DNA of 64,000 nt from Alloalcanivorax marinus (GTDB lineage Bacteria > Pseudomonadota > Gammaproteobacteria > Pseudomonadales > Alcanivoracaceae): the NCBI RefSeq assembly GCF_016906305.1, contig NZ_JADDOL010000006.1:62001-126000 (forward strand), read 5' to 3'. Positions 7,800 through 16,406 of this stretch are shown here, in pieces (position 1 is the stretch's first letter; each line of letters opens with the position of its first letter). The translations under genes and the position numbers were made by a program. The notes beneath the pieces were generated by a model. It made no database searches and was not told the origin of the DNA. It was given only the letters and a program-made list of their open reading frames with translations.

Positions 7800-9290
7800 T
7801 TAATCAGTTTGTGGAAAAAGTGCGCTGAATTCCTTCTCCAGCTTCTTGGTTTGCTTCTTCGACACGCCGCCCAGCACCTCGATGGCATGGCGCAGGCGGG
7901 CCCGGCTGATGTCCGAGCCGAGCAGTTCCATGCTGTCCACCACCGAGAAGCTGGCGCTGGTACCGGCGATGGCCACGAACACCGGGAACAGGAAGTCCTT
8001 GATCTTCACTTCCAGCGCATCGGCCAGGGCCTTGGCGTCGGCGAACAGCGCATCGCGGCGCCAGTCCCGTTGTGCCTCGCAGGCCCACAGATAAAACTGC
8101 AGCCACTGCTTCTGGGTCTCCAGGTCGATCTTCGGATGCTCGAAATCCGCTTCCCGCACCGTCACCTGACCGGCGAAGCAGAAGCCGGCCTTGTCCACCA
8201 CCTCGCCGAAGGTTTCCACCCGCTGCTTGATATGCGGCAGCACCTGCATGGCGTAGTCGCGGTTGAACGCCCACTGCACCAGTTGCTCGAGAAACTGCTC
8301 GTCGGACAGGTCACGCAGCCATTGCCCGTTCAGCCAGCTGAGTTTTTCCACGTCGAACACCGGCCCGCCCAGGGACACCCGCTGGATGTCGAAGGCCGCC
8401 TGCATCTCCTCCAGGCTGAAGCGCTCGCGCTCGTCGGGCATGGACCAGCCCATGCGACCCAGATAGTTGACCACCGCCTCCGGCAGGAACCCCATGCGGC
8501 GGTAAAAGTTGATGCTGGTGGGATTCTTGCGCTTGCTGAGCTTGGACTTGTCCGGGTTGCGCAGCAGCGGCATATGGCACAGCACCGGCATGTCCCAGCC
8601 GAAGTACTCGTAGAGCAGCTTGTGCTTGGGCGCGGAGTTGAGCCATTCCTCGCCGCGCAGCACATGGGTGATGCCCATCAGGTGATCGTCCACCACGTTG
8701 GCCAGGTGGTAGGTGGGCATGCCGTCGGACTTGAGCAGGATCTGCGCGTCCACCAGGGCCCAGTCCAGTTCCACCGGCCCGCGCAGCAGGTCGTGGATTT
8801 CACACCGGCCGTCACGGGGCACGCGCATGCGCACCACAAAGGGCGCGCCGTCGGCTTCCCGGCGGGCCTGCTCGTCCGCGTCCAGTTCCAGGTCCTCGGG
8901 TTTCAGGGCGCGGTTCTCGCCGGCCTCCTTGAGGGCGGCGCGCAGTTCGTCCAGCTCGCCGGCGGTGCGGTAGCACTTGAAGGCGTGCCCGTCGGCCAGC
9001 AGCTTGTCCGCGTATTCCCGGTACAGATGGGCCCGCTCGCTCTGGCGGTAGGGGCCGTGGGGGCCGCCCACGTCCGGGCCCTCGTCCCAGTTCAGGCCGA
9101 GCCAGCGCAGGGAGTCCAGGATCGCCTGCTCCGAGGCCTCGGTGGAACGGCTCTGGTCGGTGTCCTCGATGCGCAGAATGAACTGGCCGCCGTGCTGACG
9201 GGCAAAGCAGAGATTGAACAGAGCGATATAGGCGGTGCCCACGTGGGGGTCGCCGGTGGGCGAAGGCGCCACCCGGGTGCGAACGGTCAT
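7800..9290 (-). CDS. gltX: Glutamyl-tRNA synthetase
   Basis: Class I synthetase that charges tRNA-Glu. The 496-residue protein has the N-terminal signature [20 protein letters not shown] (HIGH-equivalent HVGT) and [13 protein letters not shown]. The second class I motif, SKLSKRKNP (KMSKS-equivalent), lies near residue 253. The C-terminal helical anticodon-binding domain is complete. Downstream on the same strand lie tRNA-Ala and then tRNA-Glu, so the enzyme and its substrate tRNA are probably in one transcript, as in pseudomonads. The promoter overlaps the terminator of the gene before it. Confidence 0.97.
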   Translation of the reverse strand: MTVRTRVAPSPTGDPHVGTAYIALFNLCFARQHGGQFILRIEDTDQSRSTEASEQAILDSLRWLGLNWDEGPDVGGPHGPYRQSERAHLYREYADKLLADGHAFKCYRTAGELDELRAALKEAGENRALKPEDLELDADEQARREADGAPFVVRMRVPRDGRCEIHDLLRGPVELDWALVDAQILLKSDGMPTYHLANVVDDHLMGITHVLRGEEWLNSAPKHKLLYEYFGWDMPVLCHMPLLRNPDKSKLSKRKNPTSINFYRRMGFLPEAVVNYLGRMGWSMPDERERFSLEEMQAAFDIQRVSLGGPVFDVEKLSWLNGQWLRDLSDEQFLEQLVQWAFNRDYAMQVLPHIKQRVETFGEVVDKAGFCFAGQVTVREADFEHPKIDLETQKQWLQFYLWACEAQRDWRRDALFADAKALADALEVKIKDFLFPVFVAIAGTSASFSVVDSMELLGSDISRARLRHAIEVLGGVSKKQTKKLEKEFSALFPQTD

Positions 9291-9317
9291 GCTGACTCCG
9301 TGGCCGGAAACAAAAAC

Positions 9318-9353
9318 AAGAGGGCCCGCATTATAGAAGATGCGGGCCCTCTT
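9318..9353 (-). terminator. Terminator of the DUF1328 gene
   Basis: AAGAGGGCCCGCA and TGCGGGCCCTCTT form a perfect 13-base-pair stem with a 10-base loop. On the minus strand it is followed by GTTTTTGTTT. It lies just after the DUF1328 gene and before gltX. Confidence 0.85.
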
Positions 9354-9358
9354 ATCAG
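9330..9358 (-). promoter_or_regulatory. Promoter of gltX inside the upstream terminator hairpin
   Basis: On the minus strand CTGATA (9358-9353) and a perfect TATAAT (9335-9330) are spaced 17 bases apart. The TATAAT lies in the loop of the terminator and the spacer is mostly its 5' arm. The start would be near 9323, about 33 bases before the gltX ATG. Confidence 0.6.
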
Positions 9359-9403
9359 CCGGTCAGCGAGCGACCGGCCACGGTTCGGGGAACAGCCGAC
9401 GCG

Positions 9404-9559
9404 TCAGCGTCGTCCCAAGACCAGACTGATGATCCAGATAACCAAAAAGACCACAAACAGAATCTTGGCGATGCCGGCCGCCGTGCCGGCGATACCGCCG
9501 AAACCCAGTACCCCGGCGATGATGGCAATAACCAGGAAAATCAGACTCCATCCCAACAT
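9404..9559 (-). CDS. DUF1328 family small membrane protein
   Basis: A 51-residue protein, [20 protein letters not shown] onward, ending [10 protein letters not shown]. This is the typical composition of the DUF1328 (YtjA) family: two hydrophobic helices joined by a Gly/Ala-rich turn ([11 protein letters not shown]). GGGAGAAAACC precedes the ATG. The family is found in many proteobacteria, and envelope or osmotic stress roles are suggested for it but not established. It is followed by its own terminator, separating it from gltX. Confidence 0.9.
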   Translation of the reverse strand: MLGWSLIFLVIAIIAGVLGFGGIAGTAAGIAKILFVVFLVIWIISLVLGRR

Positions 9560-9684
9560 GGTTTTCTCCCTGCTTCGTCTTAGGTGGCTTTTATGAAAAA
9601 CGAAGCAGCGAAACCCGGCAAGACGCTTTTACACGAATATACCTTTGTTTGCGGTGTTTTGCGGTTTTCACGATAATCGGCGCC

Positions 9685-10707
9685 ATGCTGACCTGCCCTT
9701 CTTCCCCGCCCCCCGCTCCGCTGTCCCGGCGTTTCTCCATCGCGCCGATGATGGCCTATACCACCCGGGACTTCCGTTACCTGGCCCGGCTGATCACCCG
9801 TCGCACCCTGCTCTACACCGAGATGGTGGTGGCGCCGGCGGTGATTCACGGCGACCGGGATCGGCTGCTGGGCTTCGACGCCGCCGAGCATCCGCTGGCG
9901 GTGCAGCTGGGCGGCAGCGACCCGGCCCAGCTGGCGGAGGCGGCGCGGGTGTGCGCCGATTACGGCTACGACGAGATCAATCTCAACGTGGGCTGCCCGT
10001 CGGACCGGGTACAGCAGGGCAAGATCGGCGCCGTGCTGATGGCGGAGCCGGACCAGGTGGCGCGCTGCGTGGAAGCCATGGCCACCGCCACCGAGGTGCC
10101 GGTGACGGTGAAGACGCGCATCGGCATCGACGACCAGGACGACTACGCTTTCCTGCGGCGCTTCGTCACGCATATGGACGGCGCCGGCTGCCGCAGCCTG
10201 ACGATTCATGCCCGCAAGGCGATCCTCGCCGGCCTGTCGCCCAAGGAGAACCGTGACATTCCACCGCTGATCTATGAGCGGGCCTACGCCGTGAAAGCGG
10301 AGTTTCCGCACCTGGAGATTATCCTCAACGGCGGCCTCAAGGACATCGACGGCATGCTCGCCCATCTGGGCCAGGTGGACGGCCTGATGGTGGGCCGCGA
10401 GGCCTATATGAACCCCTGGTTCCTGGCGGACGTGGACCGTCGCGTGTTCGGCGAACCCGGTCCGGCGCCCGACCGGCGCGCCGTGGCCGAGGCCTTCCTG
10501 CCCTACCTGCAGCGCCGCTACGCCCAGGGGGTGCACCCCAAACACGTGCTGCGTCACGCGCTCAATCTGTTCCAGGCGGTGCCCGGCGCCCGCGCCTATC
10601 GCCGCCATCTGAGTGAGAACGCCCATCGCCGCGACGCCACGCCAAAGGTGTTCGAAGAGGCGCTGGCCCTTTTGGATGCGGCCACCGTTGGCTATGCTGC
10701 TTCCTGA
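9685..10707 (+). CDS. dusA: tRNA-dihydrouridine(20/20a) synthase DusA
   Basis: FMN enzyme that reduces uridines 20/20a of the tRNA D loop. The first ATG at 9685 is preferred; the frame could be extended to a TTG at 9649 without a better ribosome-binding site. DusA features are present: RRFSIAPMMAYTTRDFRYLARLI at the N-terminus, NLNVGCPSDRVQQGKIGAVLM with the catalytic Cys, KTRIGIDDQDDY, TIHARKAIL and the FMN phosphate region GGLKDIDGM and VDGLMVGREAY. The length of 340 residues matches. tal follows about 38 bases later and may be co-transcribed. Confidence 0.93.
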   Translation: MLTCPSSPPPAPLSRRFSIAPMMAYTTRDFRYLARLITRRTLLYTEMVVAPAVIHGDRDRLLGFDAAEHPLAVQLGGSDPAQLAEAARVCADYGYDEINLNVGCPSDRVQQGKIGAVLMAEPDQVARCVEAMATATEVPVTVKTRIGIDDQDDYAFLRRFVTHMDGAGCRSLTIHARKAILAGLSPKENRDIPPLIYERAYAVKAEFPHLEIILNGGLKDIDGMLAHLGQVDGLMVGREAYMNPWFLADVDRRVFGEPGPAPDRRAVAEAFLPYLQRRYAQGVHPKHVLRHALNLFQAVPGARAYRRHLSENAHRRDATPKVFEEALALLDAATVGYAAS

Positions 10708-10745
10708 ACATTCATGCGAAGCAGGCCAACAGGAAGGTGGACATC

Positions 10746-11702
10746 ATGACGAGCAAACGGCAACAACTGGAACAGTGGACCACCGTGGTGGCGGACACCG
10801 GCGACCTGGAAAAAATCGCCGCCCTGCGCCCCCATGACGCCACCACCAACCCTTCCCTGCTGCTCGCCGCGGCCCGCGACGAACGCTTCCGTTACCTGCT
10901 CGATCAGGCCCGCGAACTGGCCCGGGAAATGGGGCACGGCGACGACCTGGCCTGGTGCTGCGACGCCTTCGCCTGCGTGGCCGGCCAGGCAGTGCTGGAA
11001 CATATCCCGGGGCTGGTCTCCACCGAGGTGGACGCGCGTCTGTCCTTCGACACCGCCGCCACCGTGGCCAAGGCGCGCCGGCTGATGGCGCTGTACCGGG
11101 AGCTGGGGGTGGACGGCGACCGGGTGCTGATCAAGGCCGCCGCCACCTGGGAAGGCATCCAGGCGGCGCGCATCCTGGAAGAGGAAGGCATCCACTGCAA
11201 CCTGACCCTGGTGTTCGCGGTGGAACAGGCCCTGGCCGCCGCCGAGGCCGGCGCCACCCTGATTTCACCGTTCGTGGGCCGGATCCGCGACTGGCACGTG
11301 AAGCAGGGCCTGGAGATCAATCACATCGATCAGGACCCGGGCGTGCAGTCGGTGCGTCGCATCTTCCATCTGCTCAAGGCCCGCGGGCTGGAAACCATCG
11401 TGATGGGCGCCAGCTTCCGCAATGCCGCCGAAATCGAGGCACTGGCCGGTTGCGACCGCCTGACCATCAGCCCCGCTCTGCTGGACGAGCTGGGCAACGA
11501 CGACGGCAAGCTGGAGCGGCGCCTGGAAGACACCAACGTGGAACCGGACACCGAGTGGCAGCCAGTGAACGAAGCGGCGTTCCGCTGGTCCCTGAATGAC
11601 AACCCCATGGCCTGCGATCTGCTCAGCGACGGCATCCGCCGTTTCGCCGCCGATCAGCGGGCCCTGGAGCAACGGCTTACCGAGGAGGAGATCGCCGCGT
11701 GA
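10746..11702 (+). CDS. tal: Transaldolase
   Basis: Pentose phosphate enzyme moving dihydroxyacetone units between sugar phosphates. The ATG at 10746 was chosen because AGGAAGG lies 9 bases upstream; a GTG three codons earlier is too close. The roughly 318-residue length fits the TalB class. Motifs are ATTNPSLLL (with D at the start of the active site), STEVDARLSFD, and VLIKAAATWEGI with the Schiff-base lysine at residue 130. NLTLVFAVEQA and ISPFVGRIRDW are also typical. Its stop overlaps the next gene's GTG start by 4 bases. Confidence 0.96.
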   Translation: MTSKRQQLEQWTTVVADTGDLEKIAALRPHDATTNPSLLLAAARDERFRYLLDQARELAREMGHGDDLAWCCDAFACVAGQAVLEHIPGLVSTEVDARLSFDTAATVAKARRLMALYRELGVDGDRVLIKAAATWEGIQAARILEEEGIHCNLTLVFAVEQALAAAEAGATLISPFVGRIRDWHVKQGLEINHIDQDPGVQSVRRIFHLLKARGLETIVMGASFRNAAEIEALAGCDRLTISPALLDELGNDDGKLERRLEDTNVEPDTEWQPVNEAAFRWSLNDNPMACDLLSDGIRRFAADQRALEQRLTEEEIAA

Positions 11703-12142
11703 AATGGCTTGCCCGCCTGTTTCCCACCGATGACTGCGCCAGCGAAACCAGCACCGATGACCTGCACCGCGCCGCCGCCGCCCTGTTGATGGAGGTGGCG
11801 CGCACCGACGGTGAAGTCGACGAACGTGAAGAGCGCCTGTTGATTCAGGCGGTGCAGCGCCATTGGCGGCTCGATGACACGGAGATGGCGGACATCGTCT
11901 CGGAGCTGCGCGAACGGGTGGAGGCCGCCACCGACCTGTTCGAATTCACCCGTCCGCTGCGCGAGCGCTGGGACCCGGAAACCCGGGTGCGGCTGATCTA
12001 CGACATGTGGGCCATCGCCGCCGCCGACGGCAAGGCCGACGTCCACGAAGAGCAGCTGATCCGGCGGGTCTCCGAGCTGCTCTACGTGTCCCACGGCGAC
12101 TACATTCGCGGCAAGATGGCGGCCCTGGGCGAGGACGGCTGA
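11699..12142 (+). CDS. TerB-like (tellurite resistance TerB family) protein
   Basis: A 147-residue soluble, acidic, helical protein starting at a GTG that overlaps the tal stop. It shows two TerB-like helical repeats with acidic metal-binding loops: AAALLMEVARTDGEVDEREERLLIQAV and DMWAIAAADGKADVHEEQLIRRVSELL, with DGEVDxRE and DGKADxHE as equivalent positions. This is the widespread TerB/co-chaperone DjlA N-terminal fold. The role is unknown; in many proteobacteria such proteins are not linked to tellurite. It is convergent with mlaA, with a 22-base gap. Confidence 0.85.
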   Translation: MKWLARLFPTDDCASETSTDDLHRAAAALLMEVARTDGEVDEREERLLIQAVQRHWRLDDTEMADIVSELRERVEAATDLFEFTRPLRERWDPETRVRLIYDMWAIAAADGKADVHEEQLIRRVSELLYVSHGDYIRGKMAALGEDG

Positions 12143-12164
12143 CCGCCGTCCCCGCCGGCTTCCG

Positions 12165-13034
12165 TTACTCCCAGCCGTCGTCCTCTTCCAGAGCCGGATC
12201 CTCGTCCGGCAGCGGCGGCGCCGCCGCGTCCGGCCCTTCGATCTGAATCAGCCGACGCTGCAGATAGGCGTTGCGGATAAAGGTATAGCGGTCGCCGACG
12301 ATGTTCTTTTCCAGGTCCAGCAGGTCGGCGCGCAGATCCACGCCGTACAGCGCCGCCACCCCGTAGCGGGTCAGGTCGTCCTCGATGTAGGTGGGCGGCC
12401 ACAGGTAGGAGCGCGGGTACAGGGTGCCGGCGTCCCGTACCGAGGACGGCCCGAAGATCGGCAGCACCAGATAGGGCCCGGAGGGCACGCCCCAGCGGCC
12501 CAGGGTAACGTCCAGATTGGTGTCGCTGTTGTGCAGATTCATGTCGCTGGCCACGTCGAACAGCCCGGCCAGACCCAGGGTGGTGTTGACCGTGAAGCGC
12601 CCCAGGTTCTGCCCGGCGTCGCCCCACTGCCATTGCAGCGCGTAATTGATCGAGTCGCCGATGTCACCCAGGTTGCTGAAGAAGCGCGTCACGGTGTCGT
12701 CCAGCCACTGCGGGGTGATCCAGCGATAGCCCTTGGCCGCCGGCTTGATGGCATAGCGGTCGACGAATTCGTTGAAGCCGAAAATCTTGCGGTTGAAACC
12801 TTTCCAGGGATCCCTCGCCTCGAAGGCGGCGGCGCCACCGCGATCAAAGGGGGTGGAGGCCTCGCCCCATTCGTCGTCGCCGGCGTCGGCGTCGGCCTGC
12901 TCGCTGGCGGCGGCACGGGGGTCATGACGGGCCGGGGCGTCCGCCGGCGGTGCGTCGTCCGCCGGGGTCTGGGAAGGAGAATGAGCACAACCGGCCAGGG
13001 CGATCCATAACAGAGCGGGAATCCATACGCGCAC
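12165..13034 (-). CDS. mlaA: MlaA (VacJ) family outer-membrane lipid-asymmetry lipoprotein
   Basis: MlaA removes phospholipids from the outer leaflet of the outer membrane and passes them to the Mla pathway. The GTG at 13034 is preferred over the TTG at 13040, because AAAGGA then lies 8 bases away. The lipobox is LALAGC near residue 16. An acidic, low-complexity linker (about residues 20-75) precedes the MlaA domain: DPWKGFNRKIFGFNEFVDRY, TRFFSNLGDIGDSINYALQ, FTVNTTLGLAGLFDVA and GVPSGPYLVLPIFGPSSVRD. mlaBCDEF is not in the window. A TATAAT promoter element lies just upstream. Confidence 0.94.
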   Translation of the reverse strand: MRVWIPALLWIALAGCAHSPSQTPADDAPPADAPARHDPRAAASEQADADAGDDEWGEASTPFDRGGAAAFEARDPWKGFNRKIFGFNEFVDRYAIKPAAKGYRWITPQWLDDTVTRFFSNLGDIGDSINYALQWQWGDAGQNLGRFTVNTTLGLAGLFDVASDMNLHNSDTNLDVTLGRWGVPSGPYLVLPIFGPSSVRDAGTLYPRSYLWPPTYIEDDLTRYGVAALYGVDLRADLLDLEKNIVGDRYTFIRNAYLQRRLIQIEGPDAAAPPLPDEDPALEEDDGWE

Positions 13035-13071
13035 GGGCAACGTCCTTTATTCGTGATTTTATCGTCGGCGC

Positions 13072-13102
13072 ATTATAGCGGCGCGCCCGGTGGGCAGAGC
13101 AA
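13072..13102 (-). promoter_or_regulatory. Candidate promoter of mlaA
   Basis: A perfect TATAAT on the minus strand (13077-13072), with a weak -35 such as TTGCTC (13102-13097, 19-base spacing). It lies in the gap between hvfC and mlaA, so mlaA need not depend on the hvf transcript. Confidence 0.45.
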
Positions 13103-13139
13103 CCACCCCCTGGCCGACCCCGGCGGTTGCGCCAGCCAG

Positions 13140-13931
13140 TCAGCGCCCGGACGTCTCCTCGCGGGTACCGAGAATCAGCCCGCGCCGGCGCAGCCCGGCC
13201 AGCAGGTCGGCGCCAAAGGCCCGCACGGCGGCCGGATCGGGGTGCCCCATCTCCTCCGCCAGCCGCGCCAGCAGCCGTTCGCCGCTGTCCGCCGGATGTT
13301 CGCCGATCAGCGCCAGCAGGCGGGCGGTGGCCGCGTTGATTTCCATGAACGCCACCCGCTCGTCGCCGTCCCGGTAGATCAGCAGCCAGACCGGCTGCGA
13401 CGGCGGCTCGACGGGCCGGTGCTCCGGGCCGATGCGATGCACCGGCCAGCGGTATTGCAGCACCGCGTGCAGGGGCGACAGACAGGGCACGCCGGTGAGC
13501 GGATCGCCGTCCGCGCGGATGCGATCCGGCGCCGGCGCGTCGGTGGTCTCCAGCACCACCTCCATCCACTCGTAATGGGCCAGCTCGGCCAGAAACGGCG
13601 GGGCGCCCTCCTCCGGCGTGTACTCCTCCGCCAGAAAGGTCACGAACTCCCGGCCGATCTCCAGAAAATACGGTGAGCGGGAGGTGTGGGCGTCAAAAAA
13701 AGTGCGCACCAGCCGGCGCCAGCCCGGCTCGTCGTGGAGCGCCCGGAGGACCGGGAAGCCCTTTTCCAGAAAGCCGTTGATGTTGTTGAAGAACAGATTG
13801 CGATAGACCGCCAGACGCCGCTCTTCGATGCCCTCCGGGGCCGGGTGCCGCTCCGGATCGCGCAGGTGGGCGGCGAACCGCCGCTGGATGCGCTGAAACT
13901 CCGGTTCTCTCCCGCTGCCCGGCGCCCCCAT
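13140..13931 (-). CDS. hvfC: HvfC-like DUF2063 partner protein of the MNIO enzyme
   Basis: The 263-residue protein has the DUF2063 N-terminal domain: FAAHLRDPERHP, ERRLAVYRNLFFNNINGFLEKGFPVLRALH, and YFLEIGREFVTFL. A more variable C-terminal half follows. HvfC-type proteins bind the precursor peptide and form a complex with the DUF692 oxidase. Its start overlaps the hvfB stop by one base, so they are translated together. It is the last gene of the cluster; no DoxX-type hvfD gene follows, and the next gene is mlaA. The assignment follows from sequence and the three-gene order. Confidence 0.85.
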   Translation of the reverse strand: MGAPGSGREPEFQRIQRRFAAHLRDPERHPAPEGIEERRLAVYRNLFFNNINGFLEKGFPVLRALHDEPGWRRLVRTFFDAHTSRSPYFLEIGREFVTFLAEEYTPEEGAPPFLAELAHYEWMEVVLETTDAPAPDRIRADGDPLTGVPCLSPLHAVLQYRWPVHRIGPEHRPVEPPSQPVWLLIYRDGDERVAFMEINAATARLLALIGEHPADSGERLLARLAEEMGHPDPAAVRAFGADLLAGLRRRGLILGTREETSGR

Positions 13932-14791
13932 CAGGCGCTCCGCAACGACGGTCGGCCGGCGCCGTGGGTGTGCTGCAGCGCGCCGATATGGCGCAGCTCA
14001 TCGCACAGGGTGTCGAACGGCGGAAAGTTGAAGTCGCGCTCCAGCAAGGTGGGCAGTACGCCGAACGCCTGGTAGGCCACCTCCAACAGGCGCCACACCG
14101 GGTCGATCACCTCGGCGCCGTGGGTGTCCACCTTCAGGTCCTCGGCCTCGTCGAAATGACCGGCCACGTGCACATAAAAGATGCGCTCACCGGGCAGACC
14201 GCGAATGAAGTCGGCGGCGTCGTAGCCGTGGTTGATGCCGTTCACGTAGGCGTTGTTCACGTCCAGCAGCAGGCCGCAGTCGGCCTCTTCCAGCACCGCG
14301 CGCACGAACTCCAGCTCGCTCAAGGCGGCGCTTTCGCGCACCGGCGGCGCCGCGTAGTAGCTCACATGTTCGATGCCGATACGCTGGCCAAGAAAGTCCT
14401 GCACCTGGCGGATGCGCTGCGCCGCGTGGTGCACCGCTTCCTCGGTGAAGGGGATCGGCATCAAATCGTAAAGATGGCCGTGGTCACCGCAATAGCTCAG
14501 ATGCTCGGTATAGCAGCGGATGCGGTGTTCGGCGAGAAAGGTTTTGATGCGGCCGAGCAGGTCGAAATCCAGCGGCTCCGGGCCGCCCAGGGACAGGCTC
14601 AGACCGTGGCTGACAAAGGGAAAGCGCTCGGTGAAGGCGCGGAACTCGCGGCCCAGGCGGCCGCCCATGGGAATCCAGTTCTCCGGCGCCACTTCCAGAA
14701 AATCCACCGGTGGCGACGGGGCTTGGGACAGCGGGCCCATCAGGGCCCGCCTCAGCCCCAGACCGGTGCCGGTCACGGGGAACGTCTTCAT
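13931..14791 (-). CDS. hvfB: HvfB-like DUF692/MNIO enzyme (multinuclear non-haem iron oxidase)
   Basis: The 286-residue protein is a DUF692 TIM barrel. Metal-ligand segments include FVSHGLSLSLGGPEPLD, YTEHLSYCG, GIEHVSYYAAPP, LLLDVNNAYVN and IFYVHVAGHFDEAEDLKVDTHG. Members of this family modify cysteines of small precursor peptides to oxazolone-thioamide groups that bind copper (methanobactin-type chemistry, and oxazolins of Haemophilus HvfABCD). It lies 11 bases after the precursor gene and overlaps hvfC by one base, so the cluster reads hvfA-hvfB-hvfC. The family is certain; the exact chemistry is inferred from relatives. Confidence 0.92.
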   Translation of the reverse strand: MKTFPVTGTGLGLRRALMGPLSQAPSPPVDFLEVAPENWIPMGGRLGREFRAFTERFPFVSHGLSLSLGGPEPLDFDLLGRIKTFLAEHRIRCYTEHLSYCGDHGHLYDLMPIPFTEEAVHHAAQRIRQVQDFLGQRIGIEHVSYYAAPPVRESAALSELEFVRAVLEEADCGLLLDVNNAYVNGINHGYDAADFIRGLPGERIFYVHVAGHFDEAEDLKVDTHGAEVIDPVWRLLEVAYQAFGVLPTLLERDFNFPPFDTLCDELRHIGALQHTHGAGRPSLRSA

Positions 14792-14802
14792 GGGTTGGCC
14801 GA

Positions 14803-15063
14803 TCAGCCCTGGCCGCCGCAGCTGCCTTCGGACTTCTTGTCACCGCCGCAGCTGCCTTCACCTTTCTTGTCGCCGCAGCTGCCTTCGCCGCATTTGCCTT
14901 CACCGTCCTTGGAGTGATCGCCGGCGAGCTGATACCCGCTCTGCAGATCGGTGGCGCCGAACGGGTTGTCGGCGGCGTGTACCGCGGGGATGGACATCGC
15001 GGACGCGACGACGGCGGCACCCAGGGTGGCGGCCAGCGGGTTCAGTTTGCTTTCTTTAGCCAT
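14803..15063 (-). CDS. hvfA: HvfA-like exported Cys-rich RiPP precursor (oxazolin type)
   Basis: An 86-residue precursor with start at 15063, preceded by AGGAGATCGATC; an in-frame ATG at 15087 lacks a good site. The N-terminal 33 residues form a signal peptide (hydrophobic LAATLGAAVVASAMS, cleavage after AVHA). The C-terminal tail is low-complexity Gly/Lys/Glu with four EGxCG units: EGKCG, then EGSCG three times. In characterised Hvf clusters these cysteines are the substrate of the MNIO enzyme and the product binds copper. Only four modifiable Cys are present here and there are no other Cys in the mature part. Confidence 0.88.
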   Translation of the reverse strand: MAKESKLNPLAATLGAAVVASAMSIPAVHAADNPFGATDLQSGYQLAGDHSKDGEGKCGEGSCGDKKGEGSCGGDKKSEGSCGGQG

Positions 15064-15189
15064 GATCGATCTCCTGAAACGCATCATTCTCGGAATGTAT
15101 GAAACTTATTGTCGACGGCGCCTCGGGACGCCGTGACCCTATGGAGGCACGGGTCAGGTAAAGATTACGTGGAGATCGGAATCTTTTTT

Positions 15190-16320
15190 TCAGCGCACCC
15201 GGTTGACCACCACGCTGCCGATGGAATAACCGGCGCCAAAGGAGCAGATCACGCCGTGAGTGCCCGCTTCCAGGTCAGTGTTGTATTTGTGAAACGCAAT
15301 GATCGAACCGGCGGAACTGGTGTTGGCGTAATCGTCGAGAATCACCGGCGCTTCCTCGCGGCTGGCGTCGCGGCCCAGCACCCGGCGGGCGATGAATTCG
15401 TTCATGCTCAGGTTGGCCTGATGCAGCCACATGCGTTTCACGTCGCTCACCGGCACCTGGAGATCGCTGAGGTGGGAGGTGATCTGTTCCGCCACCATCG
15501 GGCACACTTCCTTGAACACCTTGCGGCCTTCCTGACGGAACAGCTTGTCGCGGGCGCCCACGCCGGACGGGTCCGCGCGGTTCAGAAAGCCGAAGTTGTT
15601 GCGGATATTATTGGAGAAACGGGTCTGCAAACGGGTGCCCAGCACTTCCCACTGGGTGGCGCTGGTGGCGTCCTCGGCACGTTCCAGAATCACCGCCGTG
15701 GCCACGTCACCGAAAATAAAGTGGCAGTCCCGATCCTGCCAGGCCAGATGGCCGGAACAGATCTCCGGGTTGACCATCAGTACGCGACGGGCGGAACCGT
15801 TGCGGATGGCGTCCACGCCGGCCTGGATGCCGAAGGTGGCGCTCGAACAGGCCACGTTCATGTCGTAGCCCCAGCCGTGCTCCATGCCCAGCGCCTGCTG
15901 CACTTCCACCGCCATGGCCGGATAGGCGCGCTGCATGTTGGAACAGGCCACCAGCACCGCGTCCAGATCGTCCGGCCCCAGGCCGGCGTTATCGAGCGCC
16001 TGGCGCGCCGCCTTGACGGCGATCTCCGCCTGCACCGACAGTTCCTCGTCGCCGCGCTCCGGAATGTTCGGGCACAGACGGTCCGGGTCGAGAATGCCTT
16101 CCTTATCCAGCACGTAACGCTGTTTGATGCCGGACGCCTTTTCGATAAAGGCGCTGTTGGACGGGGTCAGCGCCTCGCGCTCACCGGCCTCGATGGCGGC
16201 CGCGTGTTCGCGGTTGTGCCGCTCCACGTACTCGTTGAAGGAGGCCACCAGCTCATCGTTGGTGATGGATTGCTCAGGGGTCCAGAGTCCGGTCCCGCTG
16301 ATCACTACGGAATGGGTCAC
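15190..16320 (-). CDS. Beta-ketoacyl-ACP synthase III family enzyme (PA3286-like KASIII)
   Basis: A thiolase-fold condensing enzyme of 376 residues. GTG at 16320 is chosen because GAGGA precedes it. The catalytic Cys is in [14 protein letters not shown]. The His and Asn of the triad appear in [11 protein letters not shown] and [11 protein letters not shown], and the C-terminal glycine loop is [12 protein letters not shown]. The long sequence between [12 protein letters not shown] and ASGIKQRYV resembles the Pseudomonas PA3286 type. That enzyme condenses medium-chain acyl-CoA from beta-oxidation with malonyl-ACP, linking fat degradation to synthesis. This function is inferred from resemblance. 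It lies alone, with its own likely promoter. Confidence 0.85.
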   Translation of the reverse strand: MTHSVVISGTGLWTPEQSITNDELVASFNEYVERHNREHAAAIEAGEREALTPSNSAFIEKASGIKQRYVLDKEGILDPDRLCPNIPERGDEELSVQAEIAVKAARQALDNAGLGPDDLDAVLVACSNMQRAYPAMAVEVQQALGMEHGWGYDMNVACSSATFGIQAGVDAIRNGSARRVLMVNPEICSGHLAWQDRDCHFIFGDVATAVILERAEDATSATQWEVLGTRLQTRFSNNIRNNFGFLNRADPSGVGARDKLFRQEGRKVFKEVCPMVAEQITSHLSDLQVPVSDVKRMWLHQANLSMNEFIARRVLGRDASREEAPVILDDYANTSSAGSIIAFHKYNTDLEAGTHGVICSFGAGYSIGSVVVNRVR

Positions 16321-16356
16321 AAGCCTGTCCTCGCGCAAAGGGCGGTAAATAGGTCA

Positions 16357-16385
16357 ATTATCCGGATATGACAGGTCCGGCGCAA
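16357..16385 (-). promoter_or_regulatory. Candidate promoter of the KASIII gene
   Basis: TTGCGC (16385-16380) and GATAAT (16362-16357) on the minus strand, 17 bases apart, with a start near 16350 and a leader of about 30 bases. A 13-base direct repeat GCGCAAAGGGCGG flanks it (16333-16345 and 16380-16392) and may be a regulator site or chance. Confidence 0.35.
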
Positions 16386-16406
16386 AGGGCGGAAGCGGCG
16401 CGGCCC

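Noticed and set aside
11699-12142. Tellurite resistance operon
   Set aside because: Only a lone TerB-like protein is present; no terC, terD or terZ genes nearby.
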